Counted from the stretch's first letter, positions 53,911-63,025 are shown. The stretch: 64,000 nucleotides of DNA from Clostridia bacterium (GCA_900764105.1 CAAFMS010000026.1:62001-126000), one strand, 5' to 3'. Translations and numbers: made by a program. Notes: generated by a model from the sequence alone, not told the origin.

Positions 53911-54147
53911 CGGGACGTCGAGGGCGCCGTCCCCTACGGAAAAACATAATAAATTTCAAATGTTGATAAACGTGTTTTTTATTATTTTATTATTTTTACC
54001 GTATTGAACAAACGGTTAAAATATTAATGTATACTTCGTTTTATCTCTGCAATTATAAGAATGTCACGATATTTACATTTTGCAATATATTATAAAAACT
54101 TTTGCTAAATTAAATACTTTGTAGGGGACGGCGCCCTCGACGTCCCG
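53911..54147. mobile_element. 237-bp inverted-repeat element (REP/MITE-like)
   Basis: Outer repeats at 53911-53938 and 54120-54147 are inverted copies that match at 27 of 28 positions. Each is itself a hairpin (GGGACG...CGTCCC). The 181 bp between them are AT-rich, hold no ORF and carry no transposase. No target duplication is evident. The core also occurs near 25622. The remaining gap from 53877 to 54204 holds nothing else that I can identify. Confidence 0.8.
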
Positions 54148-54204
54148 CAAAAAGCACAAAATAAAATCAAAGAATTCTTTTAAACTTATTTTTCTCTTTA
54201 AATT

Positions 54205-55158
54205 TCAAAATACATTCAGAAGCAGGGTCATAACGGGTATCGTGATTACCGAAGTCTCCACAGATAAAAGCACCGTGTTCGCCGCCGTATTCTGCCCCCT
54301 GCCTACCATTTCCGCATAGTTTAACGCCACGCTCGCCACGGGACAACAGAACAGAACGAAAAGCGTTTGTTTCAGTATCGTTTCTACGGGCAAGAAGTAA
54401 AATATTCCCAATACCATAAGCGGAAATACTATTTGTTTGAAAAAACAAATAAGATAAAGCCGATAATTACAGAATATTCCCTTCAAGTCGGACGAGGCAA
54501 GCCTCATCCCCAGAACAAACATAAATATCGGCGTCGCCATTCTGCCGACAAGACCTATCATATCGCCGAGTTGGAAAAGAAAATCGTTTTCGTTCCCTAT
54601 CAAGTGAACGTCGCAAAAGAATAGCGGCAACACGACGACGAGTATCAGAAGCGACGGATTTATCAGTATTTTTTTGACATTGACGTATTTTTTGTCGCCC
54701 GTAATCACGAAACACGCAAGCGACCAGCCGATTAAATTCAAACCGACCGCCGCAGTCGCCGAATATACCATAAGTTCTGAAATTTTATCGGGAAATACCG
54801 CCGTAAGTATAGGCAAGCCGAAAAACGCGTAGTTCGTCATCGCGGCGCACACGGTATAAATTCTATAATCGGCGTTTTCGTATTTCTTTCTGAATACCAA
54901 GTGGAACACGAGTATTACAAGGCACATCAGAATAACGACCGTAAAAAACGTGATTCCTATATTCATAAGCGAAGAAGGCGTAAAGCGACATCTGTCGAAC
55001 GAATACCATATAAGACACGGTTGACAAATATATATGAGTATTTTCGACAAGTCTTTCGAGGCGTGTTCGGAAACAAGGTTGGTTCTTTTCAGAATAAAAC
55101 CGACCGAGCCGACTATGAACATTATTAAAACCGCGTAAAGCGTAACTGTAAAATACAT
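54205..55158 (-). CDS. AEC-family (auxin efflux carrier-like) transporter
   Basis: The protein has 317 residues with about ten hydrophobic segments in two halves of five, split near residue 155. The first half has the LSKILIYICQPCLIWYSF stretch and the second half a broken helix with VLGMRLASSDLKGI, as in AEC carriers. Bacterial members move malate, malonate or other organic acids; the substrate here is unknown. No strong ribosome site is visible. It stands between the inverted-repeat element and the glycolytic operon. Confidence 0.87.
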   Translation of the reverse strand: MYFTVTLYAVLIMFIVGSVGFILKRTNLVSEHASKDLSKILIYICQPCLIWYSFDRCRFTPSSLMNIGITFFTVVILMCLVILVFHLVFRKKYENADYRIYTVCAAMTNYAFFGLPILTAVFPDKISELMVYSATAAVGLNLIGWSLACFVITGDKKYVNVKKILINPSLLILVVVLPLFFCDVHLIGNENDFLFQLGDMIGLVGRMATPIFMFVLGMRLASSDLKGIFCNYRLYLICFFKQIVFPLMVLGIFYFLPVETILKQTLFVLFCCPVASVALNYAEMVGRGQNTAANTVLLSVETSVITIPVMTLLLNVF

Positions 55159-55265
55159 TGTTTTACTTCCGTGAAATCGATACCCCTATTTTATAACTTT
55201 TTCCATATTAAGTCAATCGTTATGAGATACATATATATCGTAGAGTTATAGAAAAAAATAAGTAA

Positions 55266-55289
55266 ATAGCCCCGCAAAAGCGGGGCTAT
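55266..55289 (-). terminator. Intrinsic terminator of the pgk-tpiA-gpmI operon
   Basis: ATAGCCCCGC and GCGGGGCTAT form a perfect 10-bp stem around AAAA, followed on the minus strand by TTACTTATTTTTTT. Confidence 0.9.
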
Positions 55290-55305
55290 AAGTCGATTAT
55301 CCGTA

Positions 55306-56853
55306 TTATTTAACAATTAAGGACTTACCCGTCATTTCGGCAGGTATCTCCTCTCCCATCATTTCGAGGAGCGTCGGTGCAAGGTCGGCAAGAACGCCGT
55401 CTTTTCTGAGTTTCACGTTTTTATACTGTTCGCTGACAAGTATAACGGGTACTCTGTTCGTCGTGTGAGCCGTGAACGGTTCGCCGTCCGAATCTATCAT
55501 TTTATCCGCGTTTCCGTGGTCGGCGGTGACTATGCAACTGCCGCCTTTCGCAAGTACCGCGTCGGTAACTTTTTTGATACAATCCTCAACCGTCTTTACG
55601 GCTTTAACCGCCGCGTCCAAAACGCCCGTGTGTCCGACCATATCGCAGTTTGCATAGTTCATAATGATTACGTCGAACTTATCCGATGCGATTTCTTCCA
55701 ACACCTTATCGGTAACGAGATACGCGCTCATTTCGGGCTGCAAATCATAAGTGGCAACCTTGGGAGAAGGTATCAAATCTCTGTACTCGTTCTTTTCGGG
55801 GGCTTCCACTCCGCCGTTGAAGAAGAAGGTTACGTGCGCGTACTTTTCGGTCTCGGCGATACGAAGTTGAGTATATCCCTTATCCGAAAGGTATTTGCCG
55901 AGCGTGTTGTGAAGTTCCTGTTTCTTAAACGCGATTTTAACATGCTTGAAGGTTTCGTCGTACTTTGTAAATCCGACGTAGCAAAGACCGAGATAGCCTG
56001 TCTTTCTCTCGAAACCGTCGAAAACTTCTTCGGTGAACGCTCTCGAAATCTCTCTCGCTCTGTCGGGACGGAAGTTGAAGAATATTACCGAATCGCCTTT
56101 CTCGATTAAACCTACGGGCTTGCCGTTTTCGTAAATCGAGGTCGGAAGGATAAATTCGTCCGTAACTCCGTTTTTATAACTGTTTTCAACGGCGTCTTCC
56201 GCATTGTCCGCCTTTTCACCGTTGCCGAGGGTCAACGCTTCGTAGCCTTTAACTACTCTTTCCCAACGGTTGTCTCTGTCCATAAAATAGTATCTGCCGC
56301 CAACGGTCGCAATCTTGCCGACTCCGACTTTCTTAATCTCGGCTTCGAGTTCTTTGATAAACTCTATTCCGCTCGTCGGAGGAACGTCTCTTCCGTCCAT
56401 AAAGCAATGAACGAAAACGTCTTTAACTCCCCTTCTCTTCGCCATTTCCAAAAGGGCAAACAAGTGAGTTATGTGGCTGTGAACGCCGCCCGACGACAAA
56501 AGTCCGTATAAATGAAGTTTTTTGCAGTTGTTTTTCGCATTGTCCATAGCGGCGATAAGTTCGGGATTTTCAAAGAAATCCCCGTCCTGTATCGACTTCG
56601 TTATTCTCGTTAAGTCCTGATATACTATTCTGCCCGCGCCCATGTTAAGGTGTCCGACTTCGCTGTTTCCCATCTGTCCGTCGGGAAGCCCCACGCAAAG
56701 TCCGCTCGCGCCCAAAGTTGCGGAAGGATATTTCGCGGCAAGTTCCTTTACGACTCCCTCGTTTGCAATTTCGATAGCGTTGCCGTTTTTATCGGGGTTA
56801 AGCCCGTAACCGTCCATTATGAAAAGACATACGGGTCTGGTTTTCATTTTCAT
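55306..56853 (-). CDS. gpmI: 2,3-bisphosphoglycerate-independent phosphoglycerate mutase
   Basis: The protein has 515 residues. Metal and active-site motifs: LFIMDGYGLN near 10, the phospho-Ser in GNSEVGHLNMGAG near 62, then VHCFMDGRDVPP, FNFRPDRAREISR and ADHGNADKM. It interconverts 3- and 2-phosphoglycerate with two Mn ions. It ends the pgk-tpiA-gpmI operon, before a strong terminator. The start has a GGAG-type site; an ATG two codons later is the alternative. Confidence 0.98.
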   Translation of the reverse strand: MKMKTRPVCLFIMDGYGLNPDKNGNAIEIANEGVVKELAAKYPSATLGASGLCVGLPDGQMGNSEVGHLNMGAGRIVYQDLTRITKSIQDGDFFENPELIAAMDNAKNNCKKLHLYGLLSSGGVHSHITHLFALLEMAKRRGVKDVFVHCFMDGRDVPPTSGIEFIKELEAEIKKVGVGKIATVGGRYYFMDRDNRWERVVKGYEALTLGNGEKADNAEDAVENSYKNGVTDEFILPTSIYENGKPVGLIEKGDSVIFFNFRPDRAREISRAFTEEVFDGFERKTGYLGLCYVGFTKYDETFKHVKIAFKKQELHNTLGKYLSDKGYTQLRIAETEKYAHVTFFFNGGVEAPEKNEYRDLIPSPKVATYDLQPEMSAYLVTDKVLEEIASDKFDVIIMNYANCDMVGHTGVLDAAVKAVKTVEDCIKKVTDAVLAKGGSCIVTADHGNADKMIDSDGEPFTAHTTNRVPVILVSEQYKNVKLRKDGVLADLAPTLLEMMGEEIPAEMTGKSLIVK

Positions 56854-56901
56854 ATTGTATCTCCTTGAAAAAAGGGCGGAAAAAACTTCCGCCCCTCGTC
56901 T

Positions 56902-57654
56902 TTATTTGTTATAATTTACGATTTGCGAGAAGTCCTCGGCTTTCAAAGACGCGCCGCCGATAAGTCCGCCGTCGATTTCTTCCATAGCCATAAGTTCCTT
57001 GCAGTTTTTGACGTTCATAGAACCGCCGTACTGTATTCTCGTCTTTTCCGCAATAGACCTGTGGAATTTCTTGGCGAGAACGTGTCTGATATATCCGATG
57101 GTATTGTTCGCGTCGGTAGCCGTTGCGGTCTTGCCTGTGCCTATTGCCCATACGGGTTCGTAAGCGATAACGATTTTGTCGAAGTCTTTGGACTTAAATC
57201 CTTTAAGACCTTCGACGAGTTGTCTCTCAAGAACTTTTTCGGTAAGTCCTCCCTCTCTCTCCGTTTCGGTTTCGCCAACGCAGACGATCGGTTTAAGTTT
57301 AGCGTTCAAAGCCGCCTGTACTCTCTTGTTTACCGTCTCGTCGGTCTCTCCGAAATACTGCCTTCTTTCGCTGTGTCCGATGATGACGTAATCTACTTTG
57401 AGTTCTTTGAGCATATCCGCGGAAATTTCGCCCGTAAACGCTCCTTTTTCAGCCCAGTGAACGTTTTCCGCGCCGATTTTTATCTGCGAACCCTTAGCCG
57501 CTCTCTTAGCCGTCTGAATATCCGTGAAAGGAACGCACAAAACGACGTCGCAATCTGCGTTTTCAACGAGCGGTTTAAGTTCTTCTATCATGGCTTTCGT
57601 TTCAGCCATGGTCTTGTTCATTTTCCAGTTTCCTGCAATAATCGCTTTTCTCAT
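56902..57654 (-). CDS. tpiA: Triosephosphate isomerase
   Basis: The protein has 250 residues. Catalytic residues are in place: Lys in GNWKMNKT near 12, His in IIGHSERRQYF near 95, Glu in AYEPVWAIGTGK near 167, and the phosphate loop LIGGASLKAEDF near the end. It interconverts dihydroxyacetone phosphate and glyceraldehyde-3-phosphate. It lies 18 nt after pgk and 48 nt before gpmI. Confidence 0.98.
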   Translation of the reverse strand: MRKAIIAGNWKMNKTMAETKAMIEELKPLVENADCDVVLCVPFTDIQTAKRAAKGSQIKIGAENVHWAEKGAFTGEISADMLKELKVDYVIIGHSERRQYFGETDETVNKRVQAALNAKLKPIVCVGETETEREGGLTEKVLERQLVEGLKGFKSKDFDKIVIAYEPVWAIGTGKTATATDANNTIGYIRHVLAKKFHRSIAEKTRIQYGGSMNVKNCKELMAMEEIDGGLIGGASLKAEDFSQIVNYNK

Positions 57655-57672
57655 TTGATTTAACTCCGTATA

Positions 57673-58989
57673 TTATTTATTGTTAAGACATTCGATGCCC
57701 GGAAGTTTTTTGCCTTCGAAGAGTTCCAAAGACGCTCCGCCGCCCGTCGAAATATGAGTCATTTTGTCCGCATATCCGAGTTGAGCAACCGCCGCCGCGC
57801 TGTCTCCTCCGCCGATAATCGTAGTCGCGCCCTTGCACTCCGCCATAGCCTTGGCGATAGCGATAGTACCTTCCGCAAGCGTGGGGTTCTCGAATACTCC
57901 CATGGGTCCGTTCCAGATAATGGTCTTGGCTCCGACAAGAGCGTCTGCGAAAAGTTTCGCGGTCTCGGGTCCGATGTCGCACGATTCCATGGTCGGGTCG
58001 AAATCTCCGACTTTTCTTACGACCGTTTCAACGGGCGCGTCGATAGGATCGGGGAACGCTTTTACGAGTACGCCGTCTACGGGAAGAAGAAGTTTCTTTC
58101 CCTCGGCTTTCGCTTTTGCCATCATCTCTTTGCAGTAATCGATCTTGGTGTCGTCTACGAGCGATATGCCTACTTCATAGCCCTGCGCTTTAAGGAATGT
58201 GTAAGCCATACCGCCGCCTATTATAAGCGTGTCGCATTTGTCGAGAAGATTCGATATAACGTTGAGTTTATCGGCAACTTTCGCGCCGCCCAAAATCGCA
58301 ACAAACGGTCTTACGGGATGTTCTAAGGCGTCAGCCATAACGGTGAGTTCCTTTTCGATAAGGAAACCGCAAACCGCAGTCTTGACAAAACCGTATTCGA
58401 CGATTGCCGCCGTGGAAGCGTGAGAACGGTGAGCCGTTCCGAACGCGTCGTTTACATATATATCGCAGAAAGAAGCGAGTTCCTTACAGAAGTTTTCGTC
58501 TCTGCCCTCTTCGCCCGCGTCGAAACGAAGGTTTTCGAGAAGAACGCATTCTCCCTCTTTCAAAGCGGCAACCTTAGCCTTGGCGTCGTCGCCTACTATA
58601 TCGGTAGCGAACGCAACCTTGCCGTCTAAAAGTTCGTTAAGTCTCTTAGCGACGGGAGCAAGCGTGAATTTCTTCAAATCGCCTTTGAGAGCCTTCGCTA
58701 TATACTCCGCCTTAGCGGCCGCTCTTTCGTTTTCGGGAAGAGCCTCGACCGCTTTCTTTTCCTTTTTGTTCAGACCGAAACCTTCGGTGAATATGTTGTG
58801 GGGTTTCCCGAGATGCGAACAGAGAATAACCTTTGCGCCGTGATCCATAAGATATTTGATCGTGGGAAGCGCGCCGTTGATACGGTTTTCGTCGGTTATC
58901 ACGCCGTCTTTCATAGGTACGTTGAAATCGCACCTTACAAGACATCTTTTGCCCTTAACGTCTACGTCTCTTATTGTTTTTTTGTTCAT
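57673..58989 (-). CDS. pgk: Phosphoglycerate kinase with extra N-domain insert
   Basis: The protein has 438 residues, about 40 more than usual. The extra part lies at about residues 64-105, just after SHLGKP, and is a charged helical stretch (FGLNKKEKKAVEALPENERA). The core is normal: VRCDFNVPM, then NDAFGTAHRSHAS, ILGGAKVADKL and the nucleotide loop TIIGGGDSAAAV. It makes ATP from 1,3-bisphosphoglycerate. It is the first gene of the operon, with its own promoter; gap is not adjacent. Confidence 0.97.
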   Translation of the reverse strand: MNKKTIRDVDVKGKRCLVRCDFNVPMKDGVITDENRINGALPTIKYLMDHGAKVILCSHLGKPHNIFTEGFGLNKKEKKAVEALPENERAAAKAEYIAKALKGDLKKFTLAPVAKRLNELLDGKVAFATDIVGDDAKAKVAALKEGECVLLENLRFDAGEEGRDENFCKELASFCDIYVNDAFGTAHRSHASTAAIVEYGFVKTAVCGFLIEKELTVMADALEHPVRPFVAILGGAKVADKLNVISNLLDKCDTLIIGGGMAYTFLKAQGYEVGISLVDDTKIDYCKEMMAKAKAEGKKLLLPVDGVLVKAFPDPIDAPVETVVRKVGDFDPTMESCDIGPETAKLFADALVGAKTIIWNGPMGVFENPTLAEGTIAIAKAMAECKGATTIIGGGDSAAAVAQLGYADKMTHISTGGGASLELFEGKKLPGIECLNNK

Positions 58990-59029
58990 GATTTATCTCC
59001 TTTTTCCGGAAATTTTATTTTTCGTATAT

Positions 59030-59058
59030 ATAATACGCTTTATCGGCAAAATTGTCAA
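59030..59058 (-). promoter_or_regulatory. Promoter of the glycolytic operon
   Basis: On the minus strand TTGACA (59053-59058), 17 nt and TATTAT (59030-59035). It starts 4 nt beyond the stop of the upstream Na/Pi gene. AAAGGAG precedes the pgk ATG. Confidence 0.85.
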
Positions 59059-59061
59059 ATA

Positions 59062-60039
59062 TCAGACGGCGTTTTTTAATTTAATTTCACTTTTCTTGAT
59101 TTTCTCGCATTTCTTTCCCTTATTTTTCAATTCTCTTAGTTCCGCAAAGCATAAAAACGCCAAGGCGGGGATAACGTTAAAAAACGTGTTAAAGCGGGCT
59201 ATCGCCGTTCCGATAGCCACGGAGGAAGAAAAAGCGTTTACGAAAAAATCTCTGAAACAGACGACCGCAAAAAAGAAGAACACAGCCCCGAAGAGATTGA
59301 AAAACAAATTGAAAAGGGCGGTTTTTCCCGCCTCCTCGTTCTTGCCGACGGAAAGTAAAAGAACGGGAACGCAACTGCCGACGTTAGCCCCTAAAACAAG
59401 GAAAACCGAGTTGTAAAACGGAAGAAGATTTTTAGCGGCTAAGGCGAGACAGACAAACGTTACGGCAGAGGAACTTTGCAGACAGGCGGCGAGAATTATT
59501 CCGTTTAAAAACAACAGCCATTCTTTATCTCCGAGAAACATTATTCTGAACCAACGTAGGTCTTTAAATGCGGATATTCCGTTTTTCACCGCCTCTACGC
59601 CGAAGAATAAAACGCCCGTTCCGATAAACACGTTGCCGAGCGATTTCAGCGTGATAGATTTGCAAAAACGCCCGTATAAGCCGATTAACAGCATAAAACA
59701 ACACACGCCGACCCCGCCTCCTAAGGACAAAGAGAGAAGGTGGGCGGTCGCCGTAGAACCTATATTCGCACCTGCGATCACGCAGGCGGCGTTAAAAAAA
59801 CTTATCGTTTTTTCGCCAACGAGCGACACCGCTATCATACTCGCAGCCGACCCCGATTGCAATATCGCTGACAGAATAACCCCTGCGAAAAGTCCGCCTG
59901 CAGGGCGTTTTACCGCCGAGCGAAGGAATTTCGTCGCCTTTTCGCCCACAGCGGCTTTCGCGGCGTTCTCGCTTATAAAATTAAGCCCGAAAACGAAAAG
60001 CGAAATTCCGCTTAAAACCCGAGAGACGGACAAAAACAT
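59062..60039 (-). CDS. Na+/phosphate cotransporter-family protein (NptA-like)
   Basis: The protein has 325 residues with about eight or nine hydrophobic segments. The paired family signatures are visible: ILQSGSAASMIAVSLVG near 62 and LQSSSAVTFVCLAL near 190, each with the Gln-Ser-Ser/Gly-Ser hairpin, plus GANIGSTATAHL and GANVGSCVPVLLL. It lacks the C-terminal PhoU domain found in longer members. It should move phosphate with sodium. GAGG precedes the ATG. An inverted repeat GTTTAAC/GTTAAAC lies just upstream. Confidence 0.9.
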   Translation of the reverse strand: MFLSVSRVLSGISLFVFGLNFISENAAKAAVGEKATKFLRSAVKRPAGGLFAGVILSAILQSGSAASMIAVSLVGEKTISFFNAACVIAGANIGSTATAHLLSLSLGGGVGVCCFMLLIGLYGRFCKSITLKSLGNVFIGTGVLFFGVEAVKNGISAFKDLRWFRIMFLGDKEWLLFLNGIILAACLQSSSAVTFVCLALAAKNLLPFYNSVFLVLGANVGSCVPVLLLSVGKNEEAGKTALFNLFFNLFGAVFFFFAVVCFRDFFVNAFSSSVAIGTAIARFNTFFNVIPALAFLCFAELRELKNKGKKCEKIKKSEIKLKNAV

Positions 60040-60050
60040 CTGATAACCTC

Positions 60051-60077
60051 GTTTAACGATATTATTGTATGTTAAAC
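60051..60077. promoter_or_regulatory. Inverted repeat upstream of the Na/Pi gene
   Basis: GTTTAAC (60051-60057) and GTTAAAC (60071-60077) form a 7+7 dyad with 13 nt between. It sits 12 nt before the start codon and could be an operator or a leader hairpin. No regulator gene is adjacent. Confidence 0.3.
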
Positions 60078-60125
60078 GCCGAAGAAATACGATAAACGAA
60101 ACACAGAAGAAATGCTACAAAACCG

Positions 60126-60154
60126 TTGACTATCGACCTATAAGGTGATATAAT
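60126..60154 (+). promoter_or_regulatory. Promoter of the nucleotide-sugar dehydratase gene
   Basis: TTGACT (60126-60131), 17 nt and TATAAT (60149-60154) with an extended TGA. The leader is about 28 nt. Confidence 0.85.
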
Positions 60155-60189
60155 ATCTTTAATATTTTATTAAGACAAGAGAAAAAATA

Positions 60190-62034
60190 ATGAAAAGCAG
60201 ACCGAACGACATAATAAAAAAACTCATGCTTGCGGCAGTAGACGTAATTTTTATACTTGCGTCTTTGTTTTTTGCTTACTACATAACCAAAAAGAAAGTT
60301 CCCGACGCTTTCTCGGTTCCCGTACTGATATGGTTTATAGGAAACGTCATCATCGGAATACTCGTTTTTGCCCTTTCTGGACTTTACTCGATTATTTTCG
60401 AATCGGTAAGCATAGTCGACGCTTTAAGGCTTTGCTTTGCGATCATCTGTATTCTCGTCGTAAATATAATTTACGTCTCACTAATCGACAATATCAAAAT
60501 CGGTATTGCAACCTCTTTCGTTTACTGCTCTTTCCTGTTCTTTCTTACGGGAATGACGCGATTTTACAAAAGGGCTTTTATCGTCGGAAAATACTACGTT
60601 CGTTCTTCTTCGATAAGAAAGAAAAAGGTTATGATCGTAGGCGCGGGAAAGGCTTGCGCCGCCCTTATAAACGAGATGTTTACGTCTAACAAGATGGAAT
60701 ATCTGCCCGTATGCATAATCGACGACGACGTTGAAAAAATCGGAAAATCGATAAGCGGCGTTAAAATAGTCGGCTCTACTTATCAGATAAAGAAATTCGT
60801 AAAAAAATACGGCGTGGAAGAAATCTTTATAACCATGCCGTCGGTAGACAGACACCGACAAAGTAAAATAATCGCAAGATGCAACGACGCGGGCTGCCCC
60901 GTCAAGGTTTTACCCGGAATGTACCAACTCGCAGACGGACAGGTTTCGGTGTCGAAGATGCGACACGTCGATATTCAGGACCTTTTGGGGCGTGAACCCG
61001 TAACCGTCGATATTAACGAAATAATCGGTTATATCGAAGGTAAAGTTGTTCTCGTTACGGGCGGAGGCGGTTCGATAGGAAGCGAACTCTGCCGTCAGAT
61101 CGCGACGCATAATCCCGAACGGCTCATAATTCTCGACATATACGAAAACAACGCTTACGACATAGAACAGGAACTCAAACGCAAACTTCCCTCTTTAAAT
61201 CTTCTGACTTTAATAGCGAGCGTGAGAGACTCGGGAAAAATCAAAGACGTTTTCGATAAATACCGTCCGCAGATAGTGTTCCACGCGGCGGCGCACAAAC
61301 ACGTTCCCCTCATGGAGACAAGTCCGAACGAGGCGGTTAAAAACAACGTGTTCGGCACTTTCAACGTCGCGAGATGCGCAGACATGTACGGCGTAGAAAC
61401 ATTCGTACAGATTTCGACGGACAAAGCGGTCAACCCCACCAACGTTATGGGCGCAACCAAGAGAATCTGCGAAATGATTATTCAGGCATACGGCAGGCAC
61501 AGCAAGACGAAATTCGTCGCGGTTCGTTTCGGAAACGTACTCGGCTCGAACGGCTCGGTTATTCCCCTGTTCAAGAAACAGATTAAAGACGGCGGTCCCG
61601 TCACCGTTACGCATAAGGATATAATAAGGTACTTTATGACTATTCCCGAAGCGGTTTCGCTCGTGCTTCAGGCAGGCGCGTACGCGAAAGGCGGTCAGAT
61701 TTTCGTACTCGATATGGGCGAACCCGTAAGAATTTACGACCTTGCGTACAACCTTATTAAACTTTCGGGGTACGAACCCAACGTAGACATAAAGATAGAA
61801 TGCACGGGACTTCGCCCCGGCGAAAAACTTTTCGAAGAGAGACTTATGGGCGAAGAGGGGTTGCAAAAAACGCCGAACGGGCTTATAAATATCGCTCAAC
61901 CGCTTCAATTCGACGAATCGACTTTCTGGAATTCGCTCAACGAACTGTACGAGGCGGCGTATCTCGAAACGGACAGAATGAAGTATCTCGTAAGGCAGAT
62001 AGTGCCGACCTACAAAGTAGACGACAGAAAGTAA
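60190..62034 (+). CDS. Membrane-bound nucleotide-sugar 4,6-dehydratase (PglF/WbpM/CapD type)
   Basis: The protein has 614 residues. Four TM helices fill about residues 12-120, then a CoA-binding-like Rossmann domain (VMIVGAGKACAALI near 148). The catalytic SDR domain begins at LVTGGGGSIGSELCRQI near 290. STDKAVNPTNVMGATKR carries the active-site pattern of this group, in which Met replaces Tyr. It should convert UDP-GlcNAc or a relative to a 4-keto-6-deoxy sugar for surface glycans. It stands alone, so the pathway is not visible. The ribosome site is weak (CAAGAG). Confidence 0.93.
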   Translation: MKSRPNDIIKKLMLAAVDVIFILASLFFAYYITKKKVPDAFSVPVLIWFIGNVIIGILVFALSGLYSIIFESVSIVDALRLCFAIICILVVNIIYVSLIDNIKIGIATSFVYCSFLFFLTGMTRFYKRAFIVGKYYVRSSSIRKKKVMIVGAGKACAALINEMFTSNKMEYLPVCIIDDDVEKIGKSISGVKIVGSTYQIKKFVKKYGVEEIFITMPSVDRHRQSKIIARCNDAGCPVKVLPGMYQLADGQVSVSKMRHVDIQDLLGREPVTVDINEIIGYIEGKVVLVTGGGGSIGSELCRQIATHNPERLIILDIYENNAYDIEQELKRKLPSLNLLTLIASVRDSGKIKDVFDKYRPQIVFHAAAHKHVPLMETSPNEAVKNNVFGTFNVARCADMYGVETFVQISTDKAVNPTNVMGATKRICEMIIQAYGRHSKTKFVAVRFGNVLGSNGSVIPLFKKQIKDGGPVTVTHKDIIRYFMTIPEAVSLVLQAGAYAKGGQIFVLDMGEPVRIYDLAYNLIKLSGYEPNVDIKIECTGLRPGEKLFEERLMGEEGLQKTPNGLINIAQPLQFDESTFWNSLNELYEAAYLETDRMKYLVRQIVPTYKVDDRK

Positions 62035-62046
62035 AAAGTTTACCTT

Positions 62047-62253
62047 GAGCAATACTATGCTTTTTAAATTTAGTTCCATTTTGAAATCCTATATTAGACA
62101 GAAAGTCTCCCCTGAGCAAGGGGAGATATCGAGCGGCGCGAGACAAAAGGGTTGTAAAACGTAAATATTATTATTTTTTCTATATATTTCCGTACGACGA
62201 CCCCTTCGTCTCGACTTTGTAAACTTCGTCGAGCCACCTACCCTTACGCAGGG
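62047..62253. repeat. Direct repeat copy A flanking the DUF559 gene
   Basis: The unit contains GAAATCCTATATTAGACAGA, the hairpin CTCCCCTGAGCAAGGGGAG, AGACAAAAGGGTTGTAAA, an AT-rich middle, CGACCCCTTCGTCTCGACTT, and the closing hairpin CTACCCTTACGCAGGGTAG. Copy B at 62745-62962 shows the same blocks 698 bp further on with about ten substitutions in the conserved parts. The stretch 62254-62357 holds only a further AAGGCAGCTTTTTGCTGC hairpin. The 323-bp gap before the DUF559 gene is thus mostly repeat. Confidence 0.85.
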
Positions 62254-62357
62254 TAGGCTTTATATTTTCCAATTTCATTCTGTTTGGAAAACACACCTAC
62301 GCAAGGCAGCTTTTTGCTGCATACCGTGGTATAGATTTAAAAAGTTATATTTAAAAC

Positions 62358-62756
62358 ATGAGGTTACGGGTGGATAAAAAGGGGAATAAACGAAATCAAA
62401 AACTAGCCGTTAATCTAAGAAAAAATATGACGAAAGAAGAACGGCATTTATGGTATGATTTTTTAAGCGAATATCCGATACGTTTTTACAGACAAAAAAT
62501 TTTAGGACGATACATAGTTGATTTTTATTGCGCTAAAGCAAAATTAGCAATCGAGGTTGACGGTTCAAAACACTACTCTGTAGAAGGTATCGCAAAGGAT
62601 AAAGAAAGAACCGAATATTTAAGCAAATATAATTTAGAAGTGATAAGGATAACAAACTTGGACGTACAAAGAAATTTTATCGGCGTTTGCGATTATATCG
62701 ACAGATTGGTTAAAGCAAAACTAAATCATCAAAAGGCCTACCCTGAGCGATGGTGA
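62358..62756 (+). CDS. DUF559 endonuclease-like protein inside duplicated repeats
   Basis: The protein has 132 residues. The DUF559 core is complete: NMTKEERHLWYDFLSEYP, then FYRQKILGRYIVDFYCAKAKLAIEVDG, which carries the PD-(D/E)xK-type Asp and Glu, then a late LEVIRITNLDV. The family is related to Vsr-type and restriction-like endonucleases and often occurs in repetitive contexts. Base composition is visibly AT-richer than in neighbouring genes. The last six codons (KAYPERW region) are made of copy B repeat sequence. No ribosome site is clear. Confidence 0.85.
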   Translation: MRLRVDKKGNKRNQKLAVNLRKNMTKEERHLWYDFLSEYPIRFYRQKILGRYIVDFYCAKAKLAIEVDGSKHYSVEGIAKDKERTEYLSKYNLEVIRITNLDVQRNFIGVCDYIDRLVKAKLNHQKAYPERW

Positions 62757-62962
62757 GCTTTTTGAATTTCGTTCCATTTTGAAATCCTATATTAGACAGA
62801 AAGTCTCCCCTGAGCAAGGGGAGATGTCGAGCAGCGCAAGACAAAAGGGTTGTAAACGGGAATTAAATAATTTATTTCCCATTTGACTCCCGTACTGACG
62901 ACCCCTTCGTCTCGACTTTGTAAACCTCGTCGAGTCACCTACCCTTACGCAGGGTAGGCTTT
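62745..62962. repeat. Direct repeat copy B flanking the DUF559 gene
   Basis: It carries the same blocks as copy A, starting with CTACCCTGAGCGATGGTGAG, which overlaps the DUF559 3' end, and closing with CTACCCTTACGCAGGGTAG. A partial third hairpin, ACGCAGGATAGGCTTTTTT, follows at about 62995-63014. The gap 62757-63060 contains this repeat and the presumed spoVT promoter. Confidence 0.85.
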
Positions 62963-63025
62963 TTTAATTTTTTCCGTTTTGAAAAGTCTATATATACGCA
63001 GGATAGGCTTTTTTACATTCTCTTT

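Noticed and set aside
54167..54448. 93-residue frame overlapping the AEC carrier
   Set aside because: It lies inside the AEC gene in another frame and has no recognisable features.
62047..62962. CRISPR array
   Set aside because: Only two long repeats about 700 bp apart flank a gene; there are no short regular spacers or cas genes.
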